Origin: JASHPR01 sp963778075
Lineage (GTDB): Bacteria > Actinomycetota > Actinomycetes > Streptosporangiales > Streptosporangiaceae
Reading direction: 5' to 3'
Length of the DNA stretch: 64,000 nt
Assembly: GCA_963778075.1 (NCBI GenBank)
Contig: CAVZTJ010000003.1
Location: forward strand, 434,001-498,000
The translations under genes and the position numbers were made by a program. The notes beneath the pieces were generated by a model. The model was not told where the DNA came from. It saw only the letters and a program-made list of their open reading frames with translations, and made no database searches. Below, in pieces: positions 1 through 7,747 of this stretch (position 1 is its first letter; each line of letters opens with the position of its first letter).

Positions 1-1142
1 TTGCTCGTGTCCTGCAGGTATTCCCGGCCGTCGGCCACATGCAGGGTGACCCGGGGACTGGTGTAGGGCTGGCTAGGGGCGCGTTGCTCGCCGAGGCGCA
101 GCAGTCCCGGGTCGATCTCCACGGCGTCGATGTGCTTGGCCCCGCTGGCCAGCGCGACCGAGGTGTCGTTCCCGGTCCCCGCGCCGATGATCAGCACGTT
201 GTCCAGGCTGGCCTTGGTCACGTGCCGGTAGGGGTACCAGTAGAACGGCTTTTGCCGGGCGAGCACGGCCAGCGACCGGGCGGCCTGGTAGGGAATGTTG
301 TTCGCGGACACGTTCAGGGAGGGGTTCTTGCCGGTCGTCTGGAAGACGGACAGCTTGTTGTACGGCGACCACGTCTGGCTGGGGACGAATGACTCTACGC
401 ACAGTGCCGCCACGACGACGGCCACGGCGGCCGCCTGCCACCAGCGGATCTTCGGTGCCAGCAGCACGAGCAGGCCCGCGCAGGCGATGATGCCCCAGGC
501 GGCGGGCGGCTGGTCGAGGAACGACAGACCGGAGAACACCGCGATCCCGGCGATGCTGCCGACGATGTCCAGCCGGTAGGCGTTCAGCGCGCGGAAGCCG
601 ACGAACGTCCGCGCCATGGCCTGGCCGAGGCCGGCCATCACCGCCGCGGTCAGCACGAAGATGACCGAGAGGCTGACCGGCTGCGGTAGCGCGAGCATGT
701 TGCGCAGCCCCCGGTACGGATGGTCCCCGCTGAGCGAGGACAGGATCACCGGGAACAGCAGCACGAAGCCGACCAGCACCAGCAGGGCCACCGGGGTCCA
801 GCGCAGGTAGTCGCGCCGGGCGCGGGCGTTCAGGAACCCGATCCCGATACCGAGGAAGCTGGCGATCAGGATGAAGTTGGTGGCCTTGGTCACGTAGACG
901 TTGTTCGAGGTGATCCACCGGATGAGGGCCAGCTCGACGAACAGCATCAGGAAGCTGGCGAAGGCAAGCCTGGCCCGGTCTGAGCGCCGTTCGGGCTGCT
1001 GCTCCGCTGCCCGAGCCGCGGGCTGCCCGTCTGGCCGCGCGCCGGACTGCCCGTCTGGCCGCGCGCCGGGTTGCGCGCCGTTGCTGCCGCGGTCGTCGTC
1101 CCAGGCAGTGGCTATCTCGGTGAATGGGTTTCCGGAGTCCAC
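1..1142 (-). CDS. Membrane-embedded spermidine synthase-like protein (3' end beyond window)
   Basis: The open frame runs leftward off the window, so only about 380 N-terminal residues are seen. After a polar N-terminus containing two GARPDGQ repeats (about residues 26-41), several hydrophobic membrane segments begin near residue 59. A class I SAM-type fold follows, with the glycine loop IIGAGTGNDTS near residue 315 and the acidic strand AVEIDPG. This matches the polyamine aminopropyltransferase-like membrane proteins of actinobacteria; the true substrate is unknown. I chose the GTG at 1142 because an in-frame stop lies four codons upstream and no ATG precedes the first membrane helix. No strong ribosome site is visible. 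Confidence 0.8.
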   Translation of the reverse strand, partial: MDSGNPFTEIATAWDDDRGSNGAQPGARPDGQSGARPDGQPAARAAEQQPERRSDRARLAFASFLMLFVELALIRWITSNNVYVTKATNFILIASFLGIGIGFLNARARRDYLRWTPVALLVLVGFVLLFPVILSSLSGDHPYRGLRNMLALPQPVSLSVIFVLTAAVMAGLGQAMARTFVGFRALNAYRLDIVGSIAGIAVFSGLSFLDQPPAAWGIIACAGLLVLLAPKIRWWQAAAVAVVVAALCVESFVPSQTWSPYNKLSVFQTTGKNPSLNVSANNIPYQAARSLAVLARQKPFYWYPYRHVTKASLDNVLIIGAGTGNDTSVALASGAKHIDAVEIDPGLLRLGEQRAPSQPYTSPRVTLHVADGREYLQDTS

Positions 1143-1287
1143 CTCCGCAACCGTAGTCAGTTAGCGTGGCTAAATCTTGGTCTCTTCTATATTTTCAGCA
1201 AACCATGGCTTTACCCTTCCTTGACCCTCCACGCCGGAGCCCCCTCGGCGGCGCCTCGTCGTCCGGCCACCCACCTACGCGGGTTTC

Positions 1288-1340
1288 CATGATCCCGGAG
1301 GATTCTCCGTCGTATCTGCTGACAATCCTCCGGGATCATG
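1288..1340. repeat. 17-bp perfect inverted repeat
   Basis: Arms CATGATCCCGGAGGATT (1288-1304) and its exact complement (1324-1340) flank a 19-nt loop. No T-tract follows. It lies between divergent genes, so it does not obviously end either transcript; it could be a dispersed palindrome or part of a small RNA. Confidence 0.7.
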
Positions 1341-1780
1341 AAGGAAGCGGGCGGCCGGGCGCGTCGGCGGCGGGGCTGCGCACCCTGTGGCGCGCGGTCG
1401 GCGGCTGGCCGCGCGGCCTGCGAGCGGGGTGATCCGCGGTCGGTGGCGGACCGCTTTCGTCCATCTGGGCTACCCCGTATAGCCCGGCTGGGCTAGCCGT
1501 CAACCGCCGGATCCGGGTCAGGCGGCCCGACGGGACCGTGCCCCATGCCGAGATTCCGGCGGCCCGAAATGACTGTGGCGCAGAGGATTCAGTGAGGCGC
1601 GAGGGATCGCTGGAAGAAAGTTAGCGGAAGTTCGCTCTCTCTGTTTTAGGGCCCTGACCTGGGGTATTCACATAGTCACCACGATGTGGCATCGTAGGTG
1701 TACGAAGGGTGATCACCGTAGCGTGACCGGCGAGCAACGCCGAAGATGTGGTTTCGGTCACTAGCGGTGATGACCCCGGC

Positions 1781-1808
1781 CAGGCCGAAACGGGGGAACT
1801 TCGGCCTG
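1781..1808. repeat. Hairpin with 9-bp stem
   Basis: CAGGCCGAA (1781-1789) pairs perfectly with TTCGGCCTG (1800-1808) around a 10-nt loop. It is stable and GC-rich, with no poly-T tail. Function unknown. Confidence 0.5.
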
Positions 1809-1904
1809 GAGGCGGGCTGGAAGGCCCGCAGGCCTGCTCGCATCGAGTGCTCGGCGGATCTCGGGGGCCCGCCGGAGCCACGAGCCGGCCGCAAATGTGG
1901 GGGG

Positions 1905-1940
1905 AGCGCGCCCCCGGCCCAATTGGGCCGGGGGCGCGCT
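1905..1940. repeat. 36-bp perfect palindrome centred on AATT
   Basis: Two 18-base arms meet with no spacer: AGCGCGCCCCCGGCCCAA is followed directly by its exact complement. Such a fold would be very stable in RNA or as a cruciform. It may act as a factor-independent terminator for an unseen transcript, but neither flanking gene points toward it. Confidence 0.65.
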
Positions 1941-1987
1941 TGGCTTTCCGGGGGCGAGGACGGCCGGGACGGTTTGCCCGGGACGGT

Positions 1988-2140
1988 GACGCCGGGGACG
2001 GTTTCCCGGGGCCGGGATGGCCCGCTGGTTTTGCTGGGGGCGGTGACGCCGGGACGGTTTCCCGGGGCCGGGATGGCCCGCTGGTTTTGCCCGGGGCGGT
2101 GACGCCGGGATGGTTTGCCCTGGGGGCCGGGATCGCCCGC
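1988..2140. repeat. 56-57 bp tandem repeat just upstream of the GMC oxidoreductase
   Basis: Units start at the GACGCCGG motif at 1988, 2045 and 2101. The first two are nearly identical and the third is diverged; a partial unit precedes the first. Each unit carries the GGTTTCCCGGGGCCGGGATG core or a variant. The array ends about 65 bp before the GTG start of the next gene, so it could form part of the promoter or leader. Confidence 0.65.
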
Positions 2141-2204
2141 GCCGGGTGGTCCGGGAATGGGTATGGTATCCATCAAATGTCCGAACTGTGCCCGGAGGCT
2201 GGCC

Positions 2205-3851
2205 GTGTATGACTATGTCATCGTCGGCGCGGGCAGCGCAGGCTGCGTCCTCGCCAGCAGGCTCACCGAGGACCCGGACACCCGGGTGCTGCTGCTGGAG
2301 GCCGGCCCGCCCGACACCGCGGGCGAGATCCACATACCCGCAACAACGAACCTGCTCTTCCAGAGCACCTACGACTGGAACTACCGGACCGTCCCGCAGG
2401 AGCGCGCGGCGGGCCGCTCGGTGTACTGGCCCCGGGGCAGGACCCTCGGCGGGTCGTCGTCGATCAACGCGATGATCTACATCCGCGGCAGCCGCTATGA
2501 CTACAACTCCTGGCGGGACGAGTACGGCTGCGAGGGCTGGGGATACACCGATCTGCTGCCCTACTTCCTGCGGGCCGAGGACAACTCCCGCGGGGCCTCC
2601 GCCTACCACGGAGCCGCGGGCCCGCTCAGCGTCACCGATCCGCGGCACAAGTCGCCGCTGGCCAGCGCGTTCGTGGACGCCGCCGGGCACGCGGGCCTGC
2701 CGGCCAACGACGACTTCAACGGCGCGCGGCAGGACGGCGTCGGCTTCTACCAGGTGACACAGCAGCGCGGCCGCCGCTGCAGCGCGGCCGACGCATACCT
2801 GCACCCGGCCGCCAGCCGGCCGAACCTGACCATCCTGACCGACGCGCTGGTCACCGGGATCGCCGTGTCCGGCGGCCACGCGGTCGGCGTGCGCTACCTG
2901 CTGCGCGGGGAGTCCCAGACCGCGCACGCCGAGGGCGAGGTCATCCTCGCGGCCGGCGCGATTGGCAGCCCGCAGCTGCTCATGCTGTCTGGGATCGGCC
3001 CAGCCGACCACCTGGTGTCGCACGGCATCACCGTGGAGGCGGACAGCCCGGGGGTGGGCGCGAACCTGTCCGACCACCCGGCGGTGACCGCGATGTGGCA
3101 CACGCCGAAGTCGCGCGGGCTGTGGGAACAGGCGGGCCGGGCGAGCCTGGCCCGCTGGCAGCTGATGCACTCCGGGCCGATGACCACGAACATCGCCGAG
3201 TCGGGCGGGTTCAGCCGGTCCGACACGGCGCTTCCGGCGCCGGACATCCAGTGGCACGCGCTGCCGGCCCCGTACCAGAACGGCGGCCTCACCGACCCAG
3301 CGATCCGCGCGCTGTCCCTGCTGATCGCGCTGGTGGCGGTGCGCAGCCGCGGCCACGTCCGGCTGGCCAGCCCCAACCCGCGGCACAAGCCGCTCATCGA
3401 CCCGGCCTACCTGTCCGACGGGTCCGACATCGAGCCGCTGGTCGCGGGCGTCAAGATGGCCAGGGACATCGCGCTGCAGCGTCCCATGTCCAAGATCTGC
3501 AAGTCGGAGCTCGCGCCCGGCACCGACGCCAGCAGCGACGCCGACATCAGGGACTTCATCAGGCGCAACCTGACCACCATCTACCACCCGGTCGGCACCT
3601 GCGCGATGGGCGGCGACTCCAGGGTGGCCGCCAGCAGGCTCACCAGCGTGGTCGACCCGGAACTGCGGGTCAGGGGGATCGAGGGGCTGCGGGTGGTGGA
3701 CGCCTCGGTGATGCCCACGGTGCCGCGCGGAAATACCAACGCGCCGACGATCGCCATCGCCGAGCGGGCCGCCGACCTGATCTGCGGCCGCGCCCCGCTC
3801 GCGCCCGTGGAGCCCGCGGACCAGGAGCTTTCGGCGTCCATGACGCCGTAG
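2205..3851 (+). CDS. GMC-family FAD oxidoreductase (choline dehydrogenase-like)
   Basis: This 548-residue flavoprotein is expected to oxidise an alcohol, as choline and glucose dehydrogenases do. The Rossmann FAD loop VGAGSAGCVLASRL is at the N-terminus. GMC signature 1 (RGRTLGGSSSINAMIYIRG) lies near residue 78 and signature 2 (GAIGSPQLLMLSGIGP) near residue 252. The C-terminal catalytic region has HPVGTCAMG and RGNTNAPTIAIAERAADLI. The start is the GTG at 2205, preceded by GGAGG at 2194-2198; a start 30 codons upstream would place an unrelated tail ahead of the FAD strand. The gene stands alone, with no partner that fixes the substrate. Confidence 0.9.
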   Translation: MYDYVIVGAGSAGCVLASRLTEDPDTRVLLLEAGPPDTAGEIHIPATTNLLFQSTYDWNYRTVPQERAAGRSVYWPRGRTLGGSSSINAMIYIRGSRYDYNSWRDEYGCEGWGYTDLLPYFLRAEDNSRGASAYHGAAGPLSVTDPRHKSPLASAFVDAAGHAGLPANDDFNGARQDGVGFYQVTQQRGRRCSAADAYLHPAASRPNLTILTDALVTGIAVSGGHAVGVRYLLRGESQTAHAEGEVILAAGAIGSPQLLMLSGIGPADHLVSHGITVEADSPGVGANLSDHPAVTAMWHTPKSRGLWEQAGRASLARWQLMHSGPMTTNIAESGGFSRSDTALPAPDIQWHALPAPYQNGGLTDPAIRALSLLIALVAVRSRGHVRLASPNPRHKPLIDPAYLSDGSDIEPLVAGVKMARDIALQRPMSKICKSELAPGTDASSDADIRDFIRRNLTTIYHPVGTCAMGGDSRVAASRLTSVVDPELRVRGIEGLRVVDASVMPTVPRGNTNAPTIAIAERAADLICGRAPLAPVEPADQELSASMTP

Positions 3852-3867
3852 CGTGCGGCCGGGCCGG

Positions 3868-4311
3868 CTAAGTGAGCGGTACCGGCGCCCCGGTCAGCCT
3901 GCTGCGCTCGGCGGCGAACGCCATCTGGTGGCTGTCCAGCGATTCCCGCGGTCCAGTGCAGATGAGCGAGCGGTCCCCGGAAGCGATCGCGTCCGCGAAG
4001 GCCCCGATGACACCGAAGTCCCCGCCGCCGTGACCCCCGCCGGCTACCACGCCCGAGTCATCGACCGGAACGGGCGTCGCCTCGCCGGTGACGAAGTCGG
4101 GCCAGATCCCGCCAGTCAGCCGCCGGTTCGCGGCCACCCCGAGCCGGCCGGCCAGCGTCGCGGCGGTCGCCGCGCGGGTCGGCGACGGCGACGATCCTGG
4201 CCCGGCCGGGGAACTGCTCGGCAAAGCCGGCGAAGACGTTCCCCGCGCTCCGGCGCCGAGCACCGCCATCGTTACTGGTCCAGCCATCGCCATCGCTCCC
4301 ATTGCCGCCAA
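3868..4311 (-). pseudogene. Decayed Gfo/Idh/MocA-type oxidoreductase
   Basis: The frame opens with a dinucleotide-fold start (MAGPVTMAVLGAGARG). The expected continuation (NVFAGFAEQFPGRARIVAVADP) lies in another frame, which points to a lost G in a G-run near 4237. The original frame then resumes at RAATAATLAGRLG. The normal middle of about 200 residues is absent: the frame passes straight to a C-terminal piece (PVDDSG...GAFADAIASGDRSL and ESLDSHQMAFAAERSRL), which is typical of this family's end. At 147 residues against a usual 350-400, with a frameshift and an internal deletion, it is almost certainly non-functional. Confidence 0.75.
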
Positions 4312-4491
4312 GATCGACTAAAGCACCATCATCGGGCTATTCGGACTGCGGGGGACGTCGCCCCTGCAACGGGACGATGACAGGTGAGTCACGATGCGCA
4401 ATGCGACGCCCGTTAAAGCGGTAAATGCGAAGTTAGCGAGACTTAAGCTCTATTAGGGCCTCGCGGCATGCGCCGGCCCTAGGGAGCGGGA

Positions 4492-7422
4492 ATGGAAGAC
4501 GACATCGTGCTGCGGGTGCTGGGTCCCGTCGAGATCCTGGCGGCCGGCGCGCGGCCGCCATCGCAGCCTCCGCAGCAGCGGCTCGTGCTCGGCATGCTGG
4601 CGCTGCGGGCCGGGCAGCCGGTGCCGGTTGCCGAGCTGATCGACGCGGTGTGGGACGATCAGCCGCCCCGTTCGGCGCGCGGCAGCCTGCAGGCGCTGGT
4701 CACCGGCGTACGCCAGGTGCTCGCCTCGGTGCCGGACAGCCGCCTGGACCGGTGCGGGGAGGCCTACCGGCTGCAGCTCGAGGCCGACCTGGTGGACGTG
4801 CACCGGTTCCGGTTCCTGGCCGCCGCCGGACGGGCGGCCGCCGACCCGGGGGCCGCCGTCGCAGCGTTCGACCAGGCTCTGGCGCTGTGGCGAGGACCTG
4901 CGCTGGCCGACGTGCCGGTGACCGCCGCAGTCGCCGCCGCGGCGTCGATGCTGGCCGAGGAGCGCCTGTCGGTGATCCAGGACCGCGTGACGGCGCTGCT
5001 GGCGTGCGGGATGGAACGGCAGGCCGCGGCAGATCTGCCGCGGCTGCTGGCGGAGCACCCGCTGGCCGAGCGGCTCGCCGGGCTGCTGATCGTGGCGCTG
5101 TATCGCCTCGGGCAGCGGGATGGCGCGCTGCGGGTGTTCCGGGCGATCAGGGACCGGCTGGCCGGCGAACTCGGCGTCGAGCCGGGCCCGGAGCTGCAGG
5201 CCCTGCACCAGCGCATCCTGACCGGTGACCCGGACCTGGCCGGTGGCCCGGGCGTCGCCCCAGATTTGGCCGGTGACCTGGGCCTGCACCCGGATCTGGC
5301 CGGTGGCCTGGGCCTGGCCCCGGATCTGGCCGGAGCCCAGGATCTGGCTGCGTCCCGCCGGCTGACCGCCGCCTGGCGCGGGGCGCATGGCGGGGTCCGC
5401 GTGGTGCCGCGGCAGCTGCCGGCCATCCCGCCGCACTTCGCCGGGCGGACGGCGGAGCTGAAGGCGCTGGACGAACTGGTCAGCGGCGCGGCCGACGGTG
5501 GTCGCCGCGGCGCCGTCTGGGTGCTGGCGGGCCCGGCCGGGGTTGGCAAGACCACGCTGGCCGCGTTCTGGGCGCACCGCGTTGCCGACCGGTTTCCCGA
5601 CGGGCAGCTGTACGTCAGCCTCCGGGGCTTCGCCCCGGAGGACAGGCCGGTCACCGCGGCGGAGGCACTGCGCGGGATGCTCCGCGCCATGGGGGTCCTG
5701 CTGGCGCAGATCCCCGAGTCGTTAGACGCGCAGGCGGCGCTGTACCGCAGCATGCTGGCGGGCAAGCGGATGCTCGTGCTGCTCGATAACGCCGCGGACG
5801 CCGGCCAGGTGCGGCCGCTGCTGCCCGGCGGCACGGGCTGCGCGGTGCTGGTGACCAGCCGCAGCCAGCTGACCGGCCTGGTCGCCGTGGAGGGCGCGCA
5901 TCCGGTCTTCCTCGACGTGCTGTCCGAGGCCGAAGCGTGTGAGCTGCTGGTCGGCAGGCTCGGGGCGCAGCGGGTGATGGCCGAGCCCGCGGCGGCCACC
6001 GAGCTGGCCGGGCTCTGCGCCGGGCTGCCGCTTGCGCTGTCGGTCGCCGCCGCCAGGGCCGCCGCGCGTCCCAGTTTCACGCTGGCCGCGCTCGCCGCCG
6101 AGCTGCGCAGCGACGAAGGCCGCCTGGACGCGCTGGGCACGGAGGATGCGGATGGCAGCGTCCGGGAGGTGCTGTCCTGGTCGTATCGGCAACTCAGCGG
6201 CCCGGCGGCGCGGATGTTCCGGCTGCTCGGCGTGCACCAGGGACCCGAGATCTCCGCGCCTGCCGCGGCGAGCCTGGCCGGCCTAGGAGTTCCGCAGGCG
6301 CGCCGCGCGCTGGCCGAGCTCACCAGCGCCCACCTGGTCGCCGAGTCGACCCCGGGGCGGTTCAGCTTTCACGACCTGCTGCGCGCCTACGCCCGCGAGC
6401 TGGCCACCGAGGACGCCGCCGACGCCGAGCGCGGCGCGGCCATCCGCCGGGTGCTCGACCACTACCTGATCACCGCCAACGCCGCCTATCCGCTGATCTA
6501 CCCGGCGCGGGATCCGCTCGTCCTCGCCGTGGCCGCGCCGGGCACGACTCCGGAACGGGTGATCAGCCGGGCACAGGCCAGGGCCTGGTTCGCAGCCGAG
6601 CACCAGGTTCTGCTCGCGGCGACGGAAACGGCCGTGGCCGCGGGCTACGCCGCCCACGCATGGCAGCTGCCCGTGGCGCTCTCGGAGTTCCTAGATCGTG
6701 AGGGCCACTGGCACGACCTCGCGGTCACCCAGCGGTCCGCGCTCGTGGCCGCCGGCCGTGCCGGGGACCGGGCCGGGGTCGCCCACGCCAACCTCGGCCT
6801 GGCCATGGCGTGCCTGCGGCTGCGCTGCTACGACGAGGGGCGGGCCCACGCCAGGCGGGCCATCGAGGGGTTCCGGGAGCTCGGCGACCAGGCCAGGGAG
6901 GCGCGGAGCCGCATCTTCCTGGGCACGGCCTGCGGGGAGCAGGGCCAGCACGCGGCGGCCCGGCGGCACACCGAGCACGCGCTGCGGCTTTACCGGGCCA
7001 TCGGCCACCGGGCCGGGCAGGCACACGCGCTGACGAACCTGGGCTGGCACGCCGCGGCGCTCGGCGACTACGAGGTGGCGCTCGGCTGCTGCCAGCAGGC
7101 CCTCGGCCTGCACCGCGAGCTCGGCAACGCGCTCGGCGAGGCGCATACCTGGGACTACACGGGTCACGTCAGGGACCATCTGGGCCAGCACGATGACGCC
7201 GTCGATTGTTACCGGCGCGCCCTCGGCCTGCTGCTCCAGGTGAGCGACCGGTCAGAGCAAGCCGGCGTGCTGACCAGGCTCGGCGACGCCCACCGGGCCC
7301 TCGGCGACCGCATGGCGGCCCGCGAGGCCTGGCAGCAGGCGCTCGCCGTCCTCGACGACCTGGACGATCCCGGCGCCGCCCAGGTCGAGTCGCGGCTCGA
7401 CGACCTGCGCGCAGCCCGTTGA
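4492..7422 (+). CDS. SARP/AfsR-type regulator (trans_reg_C-BTAD-NB-ARC-TPR)
   Basis: A 976-residue large SARP. Residues about 5-95 form the winged-helix DNA-binding domain (LRVLGPVEI...LVLGMLALRAG...LIDAVWDD). Residues about 100-243 form the BTAD domain (RGPALADV...LYRLGQRDGALRVFRAIRDRL). A linker of ten-residue DLAG repeats follows. The NTPase domain has Walker A GPAGVGKTT near residue 346 and Walker B-like RMLVLLDNA. From about residue 700 TPR helices continue to the end. AfsR/SARP proteins activate secondary-metabolite genes through nucleotide-dependent assembly; the target here is unknown because no biosynthetic cluster is adjacent. GGGAGCGGGA precedes the ATG. Confidence 0.93.
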   Translation: MEDDIVLRVLGPVEILAAGARPPSQPPQQRLVLGMLALRAGQPVPVAELIDAVWDDQPPRSARGSLQALVTGVRQVLASVPDSRLDRCGEAYRLQLEADLVDVHRFRFLAAAGRAAADPGAAVAAFDQALALWRGPALADVPVTAAVAAAASMLAEERLSVIQDRVTALLACGMERQAAADLPRLLAEHPLAERLAGLLIVALYRLGQRDGALRVFRAIRDRLAGELGVEPGPELQALHQRILTGDPDLAGGPGVAPDLAGDLGLHPDLAGGLGLAPDLAGAQDLAASRRLTAAWRGAHGGVRVVPRQLPAIPPHFAGRTAELKALDELVSGAADGGRRGAVWVLAGPAGVGKTTLAAFWAHRVADRFPDGQLYVSLRGFAPEDRPVTAAEALRGMLRAMGVLLAQIPESLDAQAALYRSMLAGKRMLVLLDNAADAGQVRPLLPGGTGCAVLVTSRSQLTGLVAVEGAHPVFLDVLSEAEACELLVGRLGAQRVMAEPAAATELAGLCAGLPLALSVAAARAAARPSFTLAALAAELRSDEGRLDALGTEDADGSVREVLSWSYRQLSGPAARMFRLLGVHQGPEISAPAAASLAGLGVPQARRALAELTSAHLVAESTPGRFSFHDLLRAYARELATEDAADAERGAAIRRVLDHYLITANAAYPLIYPARDPLVLAVAAPGTTPERVISRAQARAWFAAEHQVLLAATETAVAAGYAAHAWQLPVALSEFLDREGHWHDLAVTQRSALVAAGRAGDRAGVAHANLGLAMACLRLRCYDEGRAHARRAIEGFRELGDQAREARSRIFLGTACGEQGQHAAARRHTEHALRLYRAIGHRAGQAHALTNLGWHAAALGDYEVALGCCQQALGLHRELGNALGEAHTWDYTGHVRDHLGQHDDAVDCYRRALGLLLQVSDRSEQAGVLTRLGDAHRALGDRMAAREAWQQALAVLDDLDDPGAAQVESRLDDLRAAR
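5233..5340 (+). repeat. 30-bp coding tandem repeat in the SARP linker
   Basis: Three full and one partial ten-residue units (DLAGGPGVAP, DLAGDLGLHP, DLAGGLGLAP, DLAGAQ) lie between the BTAD and NB-ARC domains. The repeat number may vary between strains and set the spacing of the two modules. Confidence 0.8.
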
Positions 7423-7435
7423 CCGCCTGGTACGC

Positions 7436-7738
7436 CTAGTCCCGTGGCCGGTCGCCGACGGTATGGAACTCCACGCGGTAGAGCAGCGTGTCGTCGCCGA
7501 TCGGGCCCGCGTGAGCGGCCCGGCGGCGCAGCGCCTCCAGGTCGGGCTCGCCGGAGCGGCGCACGTCGGCCGCTGTGATGGCGGCGAACGGCAGCAGTTC
7601 GACGGCGTCGACCTCGATCTGTGCGGCGCCGACCCGGTAGCGGCCGCCCACCCGCACCTTCGGCCGCTGCCAGAGCCGGAACGAGACCGTGATCGCGCCC
7701 GCGATCACGTCGTCGCGCAGCTCCTTGCTGAACTCCAC
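7436..7738 (-). CDS. ASCH-domain protein
   Basis: The 100-residue protein begins EFSKELRDDVIAGAITVSFRLW and continues with KVRVGGRYRVG and IEVDAVELLPFAAI. This is the compact beta-barrel ASCH/PUA-like fold linked to RNA binding or hydrolysis of N4-acylcytidine. It is convergent with the SARP gene, 13 bp apart, and lies 9 bp from the stop of the upstream FAD oxidoreductase, so the two may be co-transcribed. The family assignment is from motif pattern; the substrate is not known. Confidence 0.75.
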   Translation of the reverse strand: MEFSKELRDDVIAGAITVSFRLWQRPKVRVGGRYRVGAAQIEVDAVELLPFAAITAADVRRSGEPDLEALRRRAAHAGPIGDDTLLYRVEFHTVGDRPRD

Positions 7739-7747
7739 CAGGCCAGG

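Larger units (their letters stand above)
1143..2204. other. Gene-free divergent intergenic region with palindromes and tandem repeats
   Basis: About 1.06 kb separates two divergently transcribed genes. I find no frame with recognisable protein character. The stretch holds three strong inverted repeats and a 56-57 bp tandem repeat, listed separately. No tRNA-like fold was found. It could hold long leaders, a small RNA or decayed sequence. Confidence 0.6.

Noticed and set aside
73..918. A closed minus-strand frame of 281 codons at the left edge
   Set aside because: The neighbouring minus-strand frame, which stays open to the window edge, encodes membrane helices and a SAM-type fold; the closed frame is its out-of-frame shadow.
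1166..1432. An 88-codon plus-strand frame after the left-edge gene
   Set aside because: No ribosome site or family pattern, and it spans the 1288-1340 palindrome. Treated as non-coding.
1761..3587. A 608-codon open frame on the minus strand opposite the GMC oxidoreductase
   Set aside because: Its translation is Arg/Pro/Val-rich without any family pattern, while the opposite strand holds clear GMC motifs. Long antisense frames are expected at this GC content.
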